From: Apodemus sylvaticus
Lineage: Eukaryota; Chordata; Mammalia; Rodentia; Muridae
Direction: 5' to 3'
NCBI RefSeq assembly: GCF_947179515.1
Contig: NC_067477.1
Span: forward strand, 120,818,062-120,882,061
DNA: 64,000 nucleotides
In this document: piece by piece, positions 1-10,640 of the stretch
Numbering within the stretch: the first letter of the stretch is position 1
How the letters are laid out: each line of letters opens with the position of its first letter
The notes under the pieces: model-generated
What the model was told of the DNA's origin: nothing
Database searches by the model: none
What the model saw: the letters and a program-made list of their open reading frames with translations, nothing else
Made by a program: the position numbers and the translations under genes

Positions 1-1000
1 TCTGGTCTGATTAGTACCTGATACTGATTCAGCAACATTAAGTGGGGCTTAGGTGACCCAGGGATGAATGAGGAAGGGAGAGAATCCATCATTAGGGATG
101 AAGGATTTGGCGGAGGACAGAGATGAATAAGCCAGAGTTGCAAGGAGAAACAAGCAGTGCTGGGAAGAAAGCTGTCAAACATATTTCCAGCTGCATCCCA
201 TGGAAACAATGAAGCCAACAGACAGACCACAGCAAATGACGTCACTACAGAAGCTGCTCGAGCACCTTGAAACACTAGGCAAGCTGGTCGGTTTGGAAGG
301 CTAACACACAACTGATGCTTGCACACCAGGAGGTCCCATGTCAGTTAGAAAGAGATGAGGCCTAGCGGTTCAGGCAGTTCTGCTTTTGCCAGATGATGAT
401 ACTTGAGTCCCAGTAAAGGTAGCAAATTAGCCATGGCTGGGCTCTCCTTCTGGAATAACTTGAACTTTTGAATCCTATGTCCCTGCACACTTTCCTTCTA
501 GTTCTGATTTCTGTCTCATGAAACACAACCAGGCTGCCTTAGGCTGATAGCGCCACCAGGCATCTGTCCAAGGGACAGCACCACCCACAACCTGTCCCTT
601 CTTTTCTTGCTCCTTAGGAAACTTAGGATTTTTTTTCCTTTCCCTTAATTATTTACAATGTAGCTAATTCTCCAAAAGGCTGCCTTCACTTTCAAGCTTT
701 TCTTAATCCATAAACTTGTCTTCATTTTCTCTGGCATGTGACTTTCTTTTCACATGTTCCAGATGTAGACTAAAATGGCTAAATCACGACCAGCAGCAAA
801 ATAATGTAAACAATGTTGCTGTGTTGGGAAGACAGACTGCATGGTTGGAGCCAGTATCTCCATTTGCTTAATCCTTGGAAAGACCCAGAAGTTCTACTGA
901 AAAATCTTTGACTTTCCTATCGCCTACTTGAATATAATGTTCTTTAATATCTGTATTTAAGATTAAAGAATTGAGTATTCTTTCCTGGTTTTTGCATATA
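1..1000. other. Intron sequence without recognised repeat
   Basis: Moderately AT-rich single-copy-looking sequence. I see no exon, no SINE and no long open frame. The only discrete motif noted is a palindromic CRE at 237-244. Confidence 0.5.
237..244. promoter_or_regulatory. Palindromic CRE motif TGACGTCA
   Basis: Exact match to the full CREB/ATF palindrome, lying outside any repeat I recognise. Function is unknown; it is deep in an intron and no promoter is evident nearby. Confidence 0.3.
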
Positions 1001-1085
1001 TAATGTGTGTAGGGGGGTCTATATATATGTGCATATTTACATGTGTGTAGGGGTGTATGGGGGGGGAATGCACAAGTGTGTGTCC
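1001..1085. repeat. TG/TA and G-rich low-complexity sequence
   Basis: Alternating TG and TA with runs of 6 to 8 G. It abuts the antisense SINE that follows. Confidence 0.7.
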
Positions 1086-1087
1086 AA

Positions 1088-1318
1088 GAACAATATCAGG
1101 TATCTTCCTCAGTAGGTCTTTATCTCATATATTGAGTCAGGGTCTCTTACTTGTATTCAGTGTCTGCTGATGTGGATAAAGTCATTAGCTAGGCTGTTCA
1201 AGGGATCCTGTCTTTGCCTTTCTTGTGCTTGGATTGCAGGCAGGCATTGAAGTAAGCACTGGGAGTTCCTGTTTGCATGGCAAGAACCTTACCAGCTGAG
1301 TCATCTCCCTAGCTCTTG
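1088..1318 (-). mobile_element. B4/RSINE1-type SINE, antisense
   Basis: The 3' end reads CAGCTGAGTCATCTCCCTAG, the reverse complement of the tRNA-like head GAGATGGCTCAG. The upstream part has GAGTCAGGGTCTCTTAC, typical of the B1-related half in reverse. It is diverged, so old. Confidence 0.65.
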
Positions 1319-1524
1319 CTCGTCTTTATGTTTTAAACACAAAACTTTTCGGGACGTGCACTTTTAGAGTATGGCATCTTATGTGGAGCGTTGTTTCCAC
1401 GACAGACTGGTTTTAAACAGCGGACATAGAAATGAACCCTTTGAGAGCAGTTGCTTCTTCCTGTTTATTTATTTTCTTTTTGTTTGTTTATTCACTGCAT
1501 AGTTGCTGGTGTATCAAATTATTT

Positions 1525-1700
1525 TAGTTTGCTTTCTGCTATTGTGATAAAGCACTTTTATCAACAGCAATTTTAGGAAGGGAAAGGATTCATTTCAAAT
1601 TACAGGTTAGGGTCCATCACTAGGGGAAAGTCAGGGCAGGAACTCAGGAAGGAATGGGGAGCAGAAGCCACAGAGGGATGCTGCCTATTGACTCTGTCAC
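1525..1700 (+). mobile_element. Rodent dispersed repeat (type with GCTATTGTGATAAAGCAC), fragment
   Basis: Resembles the repeat at 23872: a CTGCTATTGTGATAAA start, then CAGGGCAGGAACTCAGGAAG. I know this as a frequent mouse repeat but do not assign a family with certainty; it may derive from L1 (Lx) ends. Confidence 0.5.
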
Positions 1701-1714
1701 CATGATCAGTGTCC

Positions 1715-2022
1715 TCGTTAGGATTTTACTGCTGTGAGCAGACACCATGACCAAGGCAACTCTTATAAGGACAGCATTTAATTGGGGCTGCCTGACAGGT
1801 TCAGAGGTTCAGTCCATTATCATTAAGGCAGGAATATGGCAGCATCCAGGCAGGCATCATGCAGGAGGAACTGAGAGTTCTACATCTTCATCTGAAGGCT
1901 GCTAGTGGAGAACTCACTTCCAGGCCGCTAGGATCTCACACCCACAGTGACACACCTATTCCAACAAGGCCACCCCTCCTAATAGTGCCTCCCTGGCCTG
2001 AGCACATACAAACTCTCACAAT
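1715..2022 (+). mobile_element. Rodent dispersed repeat (type with CACCATGACCAAGGCAACTC)
   Basis: Shares CCATGACCAAGGCAACTCTT, GGTTCAGAGGTTCAGTCC and CACACCTATTCCAA with the copies at 21818 and 41725, so it is a dispersed repeat within this window. A 64-codon open frame at 1859 lies inside it and is not a gene. The family name is uncertain. Confidence 0.6.
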
Positions 2023-3314
2023 CAGCGTGCATTCTTTCTTCTGTTCTTTCTGAAAAAGGTTAATCTGTGAGAATTTCAGTGTCTACAGTGAGGTATGACC
2101 ATACCTACCTCCCATTTTCCCTTCTAAGTCCCTCCATGTTCCTCCTAAGACACTCCCTCCCAACTTCATGGCTTTTATTTCCTTTGATAGTCCACCGAGT
2201 CCTATTAGAGATGCTAGTAAGTGCATGGGTGTGCAGCCATCTGCTGGAACTTGGAAAACCTACCAGTGGCCACATCCCCAGGAAAGAAATGATTTCCTCC
2301 TACCCCAGCAACTATCCACCTCCTTACTGTTGGCTGGAGTGGGGGTAGAGATGAGCTACTCCATCTGTGCTGGCTCCTGGAAATCAAACCCAACAACACT
2401 TTGCCCAATTCTTCCTCCTAGCTTCATCCCTCTGTAAAGACAATGGACGTGAACCCACCGTTTCCTAGAATGAATGAGGGAAGAAAGCAGGTTAAACAGG
2501 GAAAAAAAAAAGATTCAGGTCTTAAAAATATTAATGGTCTTTTCCTCCTCTCCATTAAGGAAGGATCTTAGACATTAAATGTAGAGGTCTGGAAGGGGAG
2601 GGAGCAGGAAGTCTCAGGTGACTGATGTGAATGTCAGTGATGGGGTCTGTGCTTTGGCCTGAGATGGCTGGGTTAAGGGAACCTTCTGAAGTGGGAAACT
2701 CCTATTGTGATTTCCATCAGGGAGTTCCTGGATTTCACTAAGGTTCCTCACCTCAGAAGAGGGAGATTCAGATAATTCCTGCTGGGTGGGCCTTATCTGA
2801 GGATTTAAGCAACTCCTATCTATGCGTTATCTTAAGGCCGAGCTGCTCTGGTTGCAGAATGTTGCCCTTTGAAAGGAAAGCTTCTGAGTCAAGAAGCCAT
2901 TAGTCCCTCAGAAGGGAAGTAACAGAAGGTCATTCAGGAGGGAGCATTCTTTCATTCCCTGACCTGTCAGAAGGCAGGAACACAAATGCCTAATGACGTT
3001 CTTGACCTCCTAGGATACCGGATCCTCCAGAAGGGGAAGCCACAGTTATAAGGCTGGGGGCTCTCCTGATACATTATCTCATTAGTGTGCAGGGTCTTAC
3101 TGGATGTTAATTAAGATGGTATTACAGGTAGAGAACTCTGAGTGTCTAGGAATACTTTCTCCTTCCATGCAGAGGTTGAGGAATGCCTCTCCAGGGCTCT
3201 CTTTGTGACTCCTAAGAAAACAGCAGACAAAGGAGGCTTTTGTAGGATAAAGGAACATGGAAAAACTCTTGGTGAAACTTGACGAGGATGTTGTTGCAGT
3301 ACATACATGCATCA
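2023..3314. other. Intron sequence without recognised repeat
   Basis: Mixed composition. Several short open frames overlap on both strands without codon bias or recognisable protein similarity. Diverged old elements could be present but I cannot name any. Confidence 0.45.
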
Positions 3315-3452
3315 GATCTGTGTGTGTGTGTGTGTGTGTGTGTGTGCTTGCGTTTTGCGTGGGTGCATACACACATGTGTGCATGCACATGTACACACAC
3401 ACATACATGCATACACACATACATGCACGCACACGCAGATGCACGCACACAC
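3315..3452. repeat. (TG)n followed by imperfect CA/TG repeat
   Basis: An uninterrupted TG run lies at 3319-3346, then CA-rich sequence with ACATACATGC variants. It produces open frames rich in Cys/Val and His/Thr on opposite strands, which are artefacts. Confidence 0.9.
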
Positions 3453-3944
3453 ATGCCTGCCCAGATAGTCATTTATGGTTTAAATTTTCAGCTGCCTCTG
3501 ATTACCTTATTAGTTCAGATTGGCCTCTTTCAGGGGGACTAGCGGGAGAGAGACTTTGAAGTTGTGAATGGGACCATGAAACAGACAAGCCTCTGGGGGG
3601 CTAGGGAAGCGGCTGCCAGTGGGGGGTGTCTGGAAGGCTCCTGTCTTTATCTATAAGGCTCCTGTCAGCAATAACCTGGTTTTAGGCTGTGTAACCAGCA
3701 GGCAAACCAATAAAAAATATCAAACTGTTCAGAAGAATTGAGCACAGAAAGTCACTGTCTTCAACCTCCCCTCCCCCATGCCAACCCACTCTTCTTTGCC
3801 ACAGTCTAATCCAGTTTAGCCTTTTCCACAGTAATGGAGGCGTATATGCAGTCTATAGGTCATTCATTCTGGCCCTGTGCCAAATGCCTTGACCATTTCT
3901 GTTTTCAATGTTTAGTAAATTGAATGGTGTTTTTTTTCCAACCT
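3453..3944. other. Intron sequence without recognised feature
   Basis: No SINE, microsatellite or exon seen. Confidence 0.45.
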
Positions 3945-4240
3945 GTGAGTGTAGTGTGATTTTACTTAATGGATTGAAGGATCCGAGGATGACCACATCC
4001 TAATTTACATGGCCCCAAATTCAGTTTTAAGTTTCCTTATAAGACAAGAAGTGACGGTACAGGGAGGAGAAGGGGCCCTGTGAAGACGGAGGCATAGATC
4101 AGAGGGAGGAAACTGCAAAGCCGTAAGGAGTCTTAGGTCCCAAGAAGTTCTAGGATACAGACAGGAAAGGTTCTCCTTTAGATCCTGTGGGAAAAGTGGA
4201 GTTCTGCTCAACACCTTGATATTGGACTTTGGGATTCCTT
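3945..4240 (+). mobile_element. Possible ancient MaLR-type LTR fragment (MLT1/MST-like)
   Basis: The order of landmarks CCTTATAAGA, GGCCCTGTGAAGACGGAGGC, CAACACCTTGATATTGGACTT follows the middle and 3' part of MLT1/MST LTRs as I remember them. Divergence is high and both ends are unclear, so this is a tentative call. Confidence 0.45.
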
Positions 4241-4914
4241 AACCAGGGGAGAGATTTCCTTTTACACTGCCCAGTTCATGGGTTATTTGTCATAGCAACC
4301 TTAGGAGTCAGAGACAGCCCCGGAGGTCCTCATCAGTGAGCATCTCACATCCTGAAAGCTATCACTCAGGACAGCTGTTCATACCTGCAGTATTCTGTTT
4401 CTATGTCCTGGTGATCTTTGCTCCTCTACTGCACCCTGATGCTGGGAATGATTCTAAAAGTAACCGTAGCAATGGCGGTGCATGCCAAGCACTGTCGTCT
4501 TTAATCTTCGAACAACCCATGTGTGTTTGCTCTCTCCCTCGTTCTCTCCCTCCCTTCCCTTTCCATCTTCCCCCTCCCTCTCTGAAATGGAAGTTTAGAA
4601 TAGTATAGTCATTTGTTCAGCTTATATGCTGATGTAGGAGGTAGGGTCAAGGGTCAGGTCAATTTCCATCCCAATCTGAGTTCTGTGCTCTGAGTCACGA
4701 TGCTGGGATGAGAGGATTGGCCACAGTATGGGCCCTGTGCTGTACGGCTGTGGCTGTACTCTGGCATGTTCTGGCCACTGGATGGTGAGTTCCGGGTTGA
4801 GGTAGTCTTACGACGTACAGAAAAAGCTAGGACCCATAGGGTCCTGAAAACAGTACCAGGCAGATGGCCCATCCTGGAATGCATCCTGAGAAGTGGGCTG
4901 AAAAATTCATCAGT
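4241..4914. other. Intron sequence, short CT-rich patch
   Basis: A CT-rich stretch lies at about 4527-4582. No other repeat or exon is recognised. Confidence 0.45.
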
Positions 4915-5125
4915 CTTTGGCTTGGGGAGATGACTGTGCAGGTGTAAGGATTGGAGTTTGAGTCCCCAGCACCCACTGGGTGTAATACTCTACCTGCTAT
5001 CAAGTGTTCAAGGGAGGCAGAGGTGGGATCCTTGGAGCAGGCTGGGTTGCTAGACTTGCTGAATTGAGCTCTGGGTTTGTGAGAGAACTTGCCTCAACAT
5101 ATGAGATGGTGAACAATTGAGGAAA
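4915..5125 (+). mobile_element. B4/RSINE1-type SINE, sense
   Basis: Starts TTGGGGAGATGACTGTGCAG (tRNA-like head) and has GAGTCCCCAGCACCCAC and GGGAGGCAGAGGTGGGATCC (B1-like half). Its tail passes into the CA repeat that follows. Confidence 0.7.
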
Positions 5126-5290
5126 ACACACACACACACACATGCACAGGCACACACACACACAGGCACACACACACACATGCACTGGCATGTCCATGTA
5201 TACCTCCACATACATGCAAACATACATAAAAATATATACCTGCATATATGTGTACTCACATGCATGCACACATACATAAAAACACATGCC
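5126..5290. repeat. (CA)n with CATGCA interruptions
   Basis: CA runs broken by GG and TG, then CATACATAAAAA units. It follows the SINE tail and probably grew from it. Confidence 0.9.
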
Positions 5291-5330
5291 ACGTACATGT
5301 ACAATAAGGACCTCCTCAGTCTTGACAGTA

Positions 5331-5430
5331 AACCTTCAGTTGTTCTTAGCCCTTTTTATGTGACACGTGTAACATGTGTAAAATGTGTGACAATAAACCT
5401 TCAGTTGTTCTTAGCCCTTTTTATGTGACA
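5331..5430. repeat. 65-bp tandem duplication
   Basis: AACCTTCAGTTGTTCTTAGC and the following CCTTTTTATGTGACA occur at 5331 and again at 5396, an offset of 65 bases, with near identity. This indicates a recent local duplication. Confidence 0.85.
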
Positions 5431-5445
5431 TGTGTTGCTCTATAT

Positions 5446-5662
5446 CTTTCAAAAAATATTTATTTATTTTACTTTTACTTTTGCATATGGGTATTTTGTC
5501 ATGTACACGGATGTGTGCCACATGCATGCCTGGTGCCATGGATCTCCTGGAACTGGGGTTACAGACAGTCGTGAGCTGCCATGTGGATGCTGGGACTTGA
5601 ACCTGGGTCCTCTAGAGGAGCAGTTGATGCTCTTAACCACTGAGCCACCTTTCCAGCACTGG
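5446..5662 (-). mobile_element. B2/B3 SINE, antisense
   Basis: It begins with the reversed tail (TATTTATTTTACTTTTAC). GGACTTGAACCTGGGTCCTC and GCTCTTAACCACTGAGCCAC are the reverse of the B2 tRNA-like promoter region. Confidence 0.9.
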
Positions 5663-5827
5663 CTTTAAGTCTTAAATGTACTCATCTATTGTGAACAGGT
5701 GCTCAGTTAGAATGGAAGGTTTAACGTAGAACTTCTTGGTATTCAGACACCCGGTAAGTTGCTGACTGAGAAACTATGAAAGGAAGACAGAAGTCTTGTC
5801 TCCAGCATGGAAGTTTTAGATAGGTTA

Positions 5828-5995
5828 CTAAGAATGTCAGTCTGGTGATGTATTCAGTGGATAAAGGTGCTTGCTCTCAAGCCTCTTGGCCTGAGTTTGG
5901 TCCCTGAAAACCGTACTGTGGAAGGGGAGAACTGATTTTTTTCAAGTTGTCTTCTGACCTTTACAAATAGTGTGGCACACATGTACACCAGCAAA
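5828..5995 (+). mobile_element. B2/B3-family SINE, sense, diverged
   Basis: GTGGATAAAGGTGCTTGCTC, CTGAGTTTGGTCCCTGA and AGTTGTCTTCTGACCTTTAC follow the order of a tRNA-derived rodent SINE. It runs into the TG repeat at 6025. Confidence 0.7.
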
Positions 5996-6022
5996 TATAT
6001 ATGCATGTTTGAGGCATGCAAT

Positions 6023-6024
<2 letters not shown>

Positions 6025-6104
<80 letters not shown>

Positions 6105-6128
6105 CATATGTGTGTGTGTGTGTGTGTA
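6025..6128. repeat. (TG)n microsatellite, about 104 bp
   Basis: Nearly pure TG with single TA, GC or CA variants at about 6063, 6077 and 6106. It lies at the 3' end of the SINE before it. Confidence 0.95.
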
Positions 6129-6471
6129 TTCCTGGTGAGCATTAGGAATGAGGTCATTGGGTATTGTACATTATGAGCGTGGCAGCAGCGACTGAGGATG
6201 GGGCCAGGGAGAGCCTGACCTTGAGATCCAGGGTTATGACCAGTGACGTTTGGACCGTACTGAGTCAGCCCTTAGTGCCTGTGGGCTTGCTCCCACCGAC
6301 CTCATCATTGTAGCCAGGGAAGGGAGGGCTCAGCTGGCAGGACCACACGGCCTGTGCGCTGTTGCCTGAGTGACGAGACCCTAGGTGCAGATTCCTTCCG
6401 ACAACATTGTTCTCTCCACTGGTATTGATGGGTCCCTTCAATTCATTAGGGGCAGTAGGCAGAGAGGTTTC
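6129..6471. other. Intron sequence without recognised feature
   Basis: Short open frames on both strands; no repeat or exon recognised. Confidence 0.45.
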
Positions 6472-6556
6472 AGGCTGGGGATATATGTAGCTCAGCAAGT
6501 ACACTCACGTAGCATGTGTAAAGCCCTGGCTTCCATCTCCGGCACCACACAAAAGA
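6472..6556 (+). mobile_element. ID-type SINE, sense
   Basis: GGCTGGGGATATATGTAGCT, CAGCAAGTACACTCACGTAG and AAGCCCTGGCTTCCATCTCC follow the ID (BC1-related) consensus, ending in an A-rich tail. Confidence 0.75.
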
Positions 6557-7085
6557 GAAGGAATCAGACAAAACAGCTGGTTTCTGCTGATTGAGACTCA
6601 GTTCCAGTTCCTGCTCTCGCTGGGCTCTGGCCCTGCACCAGTGTCTCTCATCACCTTCAGGGGAAGGAAAATAGTTAACAAGTTGCCTCTTTCCCCATGG
6701 TGGGAGAACATCTCCATCTTGTGGTTACTTGCTTCTAGCTTTAGACTCTACAAGTGTAAATAGAGAGGTCCTGGCTCCTTAGGTCTCGGTCTTTGCTGTC
6801 GTGTTGATTTCTGACCAGGCGGGACTGTCCAGTCTCACATATGCTGACTCTAGTTATCCATATCTAGAGGACATGTTTATCGTTTTCAAAGTCCTCCCAA
6901 CATGACTGTCTCCTTTGTTCCTCCAGATGTTTTTTTAAAAGGTTTTAATTAGCACATACTAATTATATATAGTAATGGTTTTCATTATGATATTTCATAC
7001 ATTTACATATTTTTGTGATATCCTCCAACATCCTCCTTTGTCTCCCTACCAAGTGGTGGGTGACATTCCTCTCTTTCCAAGAAGT
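6557..7085. other. Intron sequence without recognised feature
   Basis: AT-rich towards its end (about 6930-7010); no repeat family is assigned. Confidence 0.45.
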
Positions 7086-7786
7086 TCCTGTGTGTGTATG
7101 TCTGTGTGTCTCTCTTTGAATGTCTGTGTATGTGTATGTATATGTCTCTCTGTGTGTCTCTGTGTCTGTCTCTGTATGTGTATGTCTGTATATGTCTATG
7201 TGTGTGTATATGTCTGTATTTATGTGTATCTATGTGTATGTCTTTCTCTTTGTGTAACTGTATGTGTGTGTCTGTGTTGGGTGTATGTCTGTGTCTGTGT
7301 GTGTCTGTTTGTGTATGTCTGTGTTTGTATATATGTGTGTGTGTCTGTGTTGGGTGTATGTCTGTGTTTGTGTGTGTCTCTGTTTCTGTATGTCTGTGTT
7401 TGGTGTTTCATTAGAGTTGCTTGCAGGAACATGCATGAGAGATTCTCTATGTCTGTGTCTGTGTGTGTCTCTATTTCTGTATGTCTGTGTTTGTGTATAT
7501 GTGTGTGTCTGTGTTGGGTGCATGTCTGTGTTTGTGTGTGTCTCTGTTTCTGTATGTCTGTGTTTGTGTATATGTGTGTGTGTCTGTGTTGGGTGTATGT
7601 CTGTGTCTGTGTGTGTCTCTGTTTCTGTATGTCTGTGTTTGTGTATATGTGTGTGTGTCTGTGTTGGGTGTATGTCTGTGTTTGTGTGTGTGTCTCTGTT
7701 TCTGTATGTCTGTGTTTATGTATATGTGTGTGTGTCTGTGTTTGGTGTTTCATTAGAGTTGCTTGCAGGAACATGCATGAGAGATT
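7086..7786. repeat. TG/TCTG-rich array with about 75-bp units and a 342-bp duplication
   Basis: The landmark TGGGTG(T/C)ATG occurs at 7278, 7351, 7515, 7590 and 7665, giving a 73-75-bp unit. A 44-base non-repetitive segment (TGGTGTTTCATTAGAGTTGC and onward) occurs at 7401-7444 and again at 7743-7786, 342 bases later, so array and flank were duplicated together. It gives long Cys/Val and Thr/His open frames that are not genes. Confidence 0.9.
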
Positions 7787-8504
7787 ATTTGCAAGAGAAT
7801 GAGCTCCTTACCAGTGCTTATATCACTGAAGAAAATGTCCCTCTGTGTCCCAGAAACCATTACTTGCCTACAGATCTTTAGAAAGAGGCAAGACCCTTGC
7901 AAGACCCTCCTCCTGGCAGCCCTTAGCTGCCTGTAAATCCCCTAAGATGCCACATGTTCCGTGTGATATGAAGGAATTACTTTAAAGTGAAGGCAAAGGA
8001 GTTTGATCAGTTAAACCTGAGCGTAAAAGTCTCTGGTGCTCTTACCTTCAGATTAATTACCCCAAATGCTGCTCTGCCCTGCCCCCAATTTCATAAGCGT
8101 GGGAGAAAGCAGCATGTAAAGGACAGCAGGAAGCTGGACCAAGTGACTTTGTTAGGACAGGCCAGCATTCATCTAGATGGTTTTCTTTGCCTCATGTACT
8201 GGTTTGCTGTTCTCCAGTTCATGCAGACTGAGGTTGAGATACTCCAGAAGCTATACCATAATATTATAAATACTACTTTGAGAAATCAGAGAACTGCAAA
8301 AACCGAATATAATTTGAGGGTATGGTCGATGTTGTAGCATAGCATATTAGAGTGTGAGCTGATTTTTCTTTTCATAAGAAAGAAAATGTATTAAATATAG
8401 TGAAGCGGATTTTAAAAATTTAATGCTAAAAAATAAACTTCAATGTCTAGGCATTCCCTTTTGTCAGTAACATTTATGGATAGTTTGAGATGTATAAAAT
8501 GCTA
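7787..8504. other. Intron sequence without recognised feature
   Basis: Contains a 116-codon frame at 7987 with no recognisable similarity; AT-rich from about 8340. No repeat is named. Confidence 0.45.
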
Positions 8505-8605
8505 TTAAAGCCAAGGTGGTCATGCATACCTTTAGTCCTAACATTTGGGAGGTTGAGGCATGGACACCATGAGTTCAAGGTCAGCCTCTGCTATACAGAG
8601 AGACT
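8505..8605 (+). mobile_element. B1-related SINE fragment, sense
   Basis: AGCCAAGGTGGTCATGCATA, CATTTGGGAGGTTGAGGCAT and GAGTTCAAGGTCAGCCTCTG match a B1 5' half. It is truncated after CTATACAGAG. Confidence 0.65.
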
Positions 8606-8764
8606 GGATAGAGGGTTTGAAGGAATTATCTTGATTGCATAGAAAGACATAAAGAAGTGTCTTGGTGAATAGACTGCATTCCTGGAGACAGTCTAGTCTT
8701 GAAGCAGAAAGTGCAAGTCCTTGATTTACATATGTCAACATCTTCCTGTGCTGATTTCTCAGGA

Positions 8765-9003
8765 AATGGCTCAGGACGGTTGGGAATACAGCTCAACTGG
8801 TGGAGTGCTTACTGTGAGGCATGAAGCCCTCGGTTCAATTCCACAGTGCTGCATACATTGAGCATGGTGGCACATAACTCATCTCAGTACTTAGGAGGGA
8901 GACGGATCAGAAGGTCAAGCTCCTCCTCAGCTATATGGGGAGTTTGAGACCTCCCTGAGCTAGAGACCCTGTTTAAAAAAAAGTATAAAATAAAAGAAGA
9001 AAA
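8765..9003 (+). mobile_element. B4-type SINE, sense
   Basis: An ID-like half (GGAATACAGCTCAACTGGTG, GAAGCCCTCGGTTCAATTCC) is followed by a B1-like half (GCATGGTGGCACATAACTCA) and an A-rich tail, the fused structure that defines B4. Confidence 0.8.
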
Positions 9004-9639
9004 TTTCTCATGAGACTGCCAGTTCTACAGAGTCAAAGCTTTTGTTAGGCTTGATTTTTTTTGCTGGACCTGTGGGACTAGAACAGTTTAAAGTGGGGGC
9101 TCTGCTGTTTGTGAGGCAATTTAAACAATGGGTGCGTAAGGGTTGTGAGATGTGGAGGTGGGACTTTATTAGTGACAAGTGAAACTGAAAATTCCAGAGC
9201 TGAGGACTCGTAATGCTGTTTGATCTTGACCACGATGCTAGGAGTATATCACTTAAAAATAACCAGGTAATGTGAAACCAGGCTGAAGTGGGTAAAGCTT
9301 GAGGTTTGGAACCGCAGACTGCTTCACAGCCAAGTCATTTTGGAATACAAGTAAAGTATGGTTGTGACACTGGAAACGATGCATGTGTTAACACCTGAGT
9401 TCCCTGAACATAAAATGGTGTAAGGAATTATTTCCTATTGCCACGGCATTCCATATAAAACAAAGAAGCAAGCCTGTCATCTGTCAGAGGTTCTCTGGTT
9501 GGGTGATTGGACCTCCAAGTCATAGTTGGTAATGGTTAGCAGTATTGCTGGTTGTCCTGGTCCAGGGAAAGGTACAAGGGGCATATGTAGTGGGTAGAAG
9601 GCAGGGCTAGCTAGGCATACTGTGATCAGCAGGGCTATC
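9004..9639. other. Intron sequence without recognised feature
   Basis: Mixed composition; no repeat or exon recognised. Confidence 0.4.
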
Positions 9640-9975
9640 CTTGAATCAATGTAGAATTACTGGGAAGGGACTCTCAGTGAGGGATTATCTAGAGTAGGCT
9701 GGACTTCCGGGACCTCTATGAGAAGACCCACCCGCTTTGAGAGGGAATTCTGGACTGTGTAAGAGTGGAGAAAGTGCTGATGGAGAGCACGCATGCCTGC
9801 AGTCCTTGCTCTCTTCCCTACGATGACGTCATATGTTCTGTGAGCAGCTTCCTTAAGCCCCTGCTGCTGCTGGGACTTCCCCACCCGATGGGCTGTAATG
9901 TGGAACTGTGAGCCCTTTCTCCCCAAAGATGCTTTTGTTAGGGTATTTTCTTACTGCAATAGAAAAGAAATGGAG
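9640..9975 (-). mobile_element. Rodent dispersed repeat, opposite orientation
   Basis: CTGGACTGTGTAAGAGTGGA, GTGGAACTGTGAGCC and TTTTGTTAGGGTATTTTCTT follow the reverse of the repeat type seen at 1525 and 23872, as I know it in mouse DNA. An exact CRE palindrome (9824-9831) lies inside. The family name is uncertain. Confidence 0.55.
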
Positions 9976-10044
9976 ACAAACTCAATGCACAAAGAATTAT
10001 CTTGAGATCCCTTGTCTTGGTCACTTGTGAAGGCATTATGCTAA

Positions 10045-10145
10045 AATAGTGAAGGGGTTGGTGGTTCGCTGGTACAGTGTGTACTTAGCATGTATGAGTT
10101 CCTGGATTTAACCACAAGTACTATTCACTTAAAGGAAAAATGAGC
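10045..10145 (+). mobile_element. ID-like SINE fragment, sense, diverged
   Basis: TGGTGGTTCGCTGGTACAGT, TACTTAGCATGTATGAG and CCTGGATTTAACC follow an ID head. The match is weak. Confidence 0.45.
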
Positions 10146-10432
10146 CGATTAACAAATTTGTGTTACTGAAATTTCTTATACTGATTCAAATATTAACTTG
10201 TCAAAGTCTGTTAATGCAGATCGAAAGAGTGGGTTTTTGTTGTTCTTGTTCTCATTTTGTTTTATTTTGTTTTTATTTCTTGGTACTTATGTTTCCAATC
10301 CAAATTATTATGATTTTTTTAAACTGCTGCTTTCTGTCAACATCAGAAGCTCTTTGCTTGATATAAAGTTTAAAGTCAATATCATGAATTCTTTCCAGTG
10401 AGTTATTTATAAGATTTAAAACCGATTGCTTG

Positions 10433-10640
10433 GCTTGGGTGTAACTGTTGGTAGAGTGCTTGCATAGCATGCCCAGGGTTCTGGGTTCAATCCTCATCAC
10501 TATGTAAACAGGAGCTGTGGGCTGTGCTTGGAATTCCAGCACATGGACGGTGGGGGAGACAAAGAGGGTCAGGAGCTCAAGATCAAGCTCAACCACATAG
10601 CAGGCTCGGGCTAGCCTGGGCTACAAAACAAGCCTATTTT
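10433..10640 (+). mobile_element. B4-type SINE, sense
   Basis: ID-like GTTGGTAGAGTGCTTGCATA and GGGTTCTGGGTTCAATCCTC are followed by B1-like TTGGAATTCCAGCACATGGA and GGCTAGCCTGGGCTAC. Confidence 0.8.

Noticed and set aside
6975..7881. 275- and 205-codon Cys/Val-rich frames; 184-codon Thr/His/Gln frame on the other strand
   Set aside because: Produced by the TG/TCTG array; overlapping frames on both strands.
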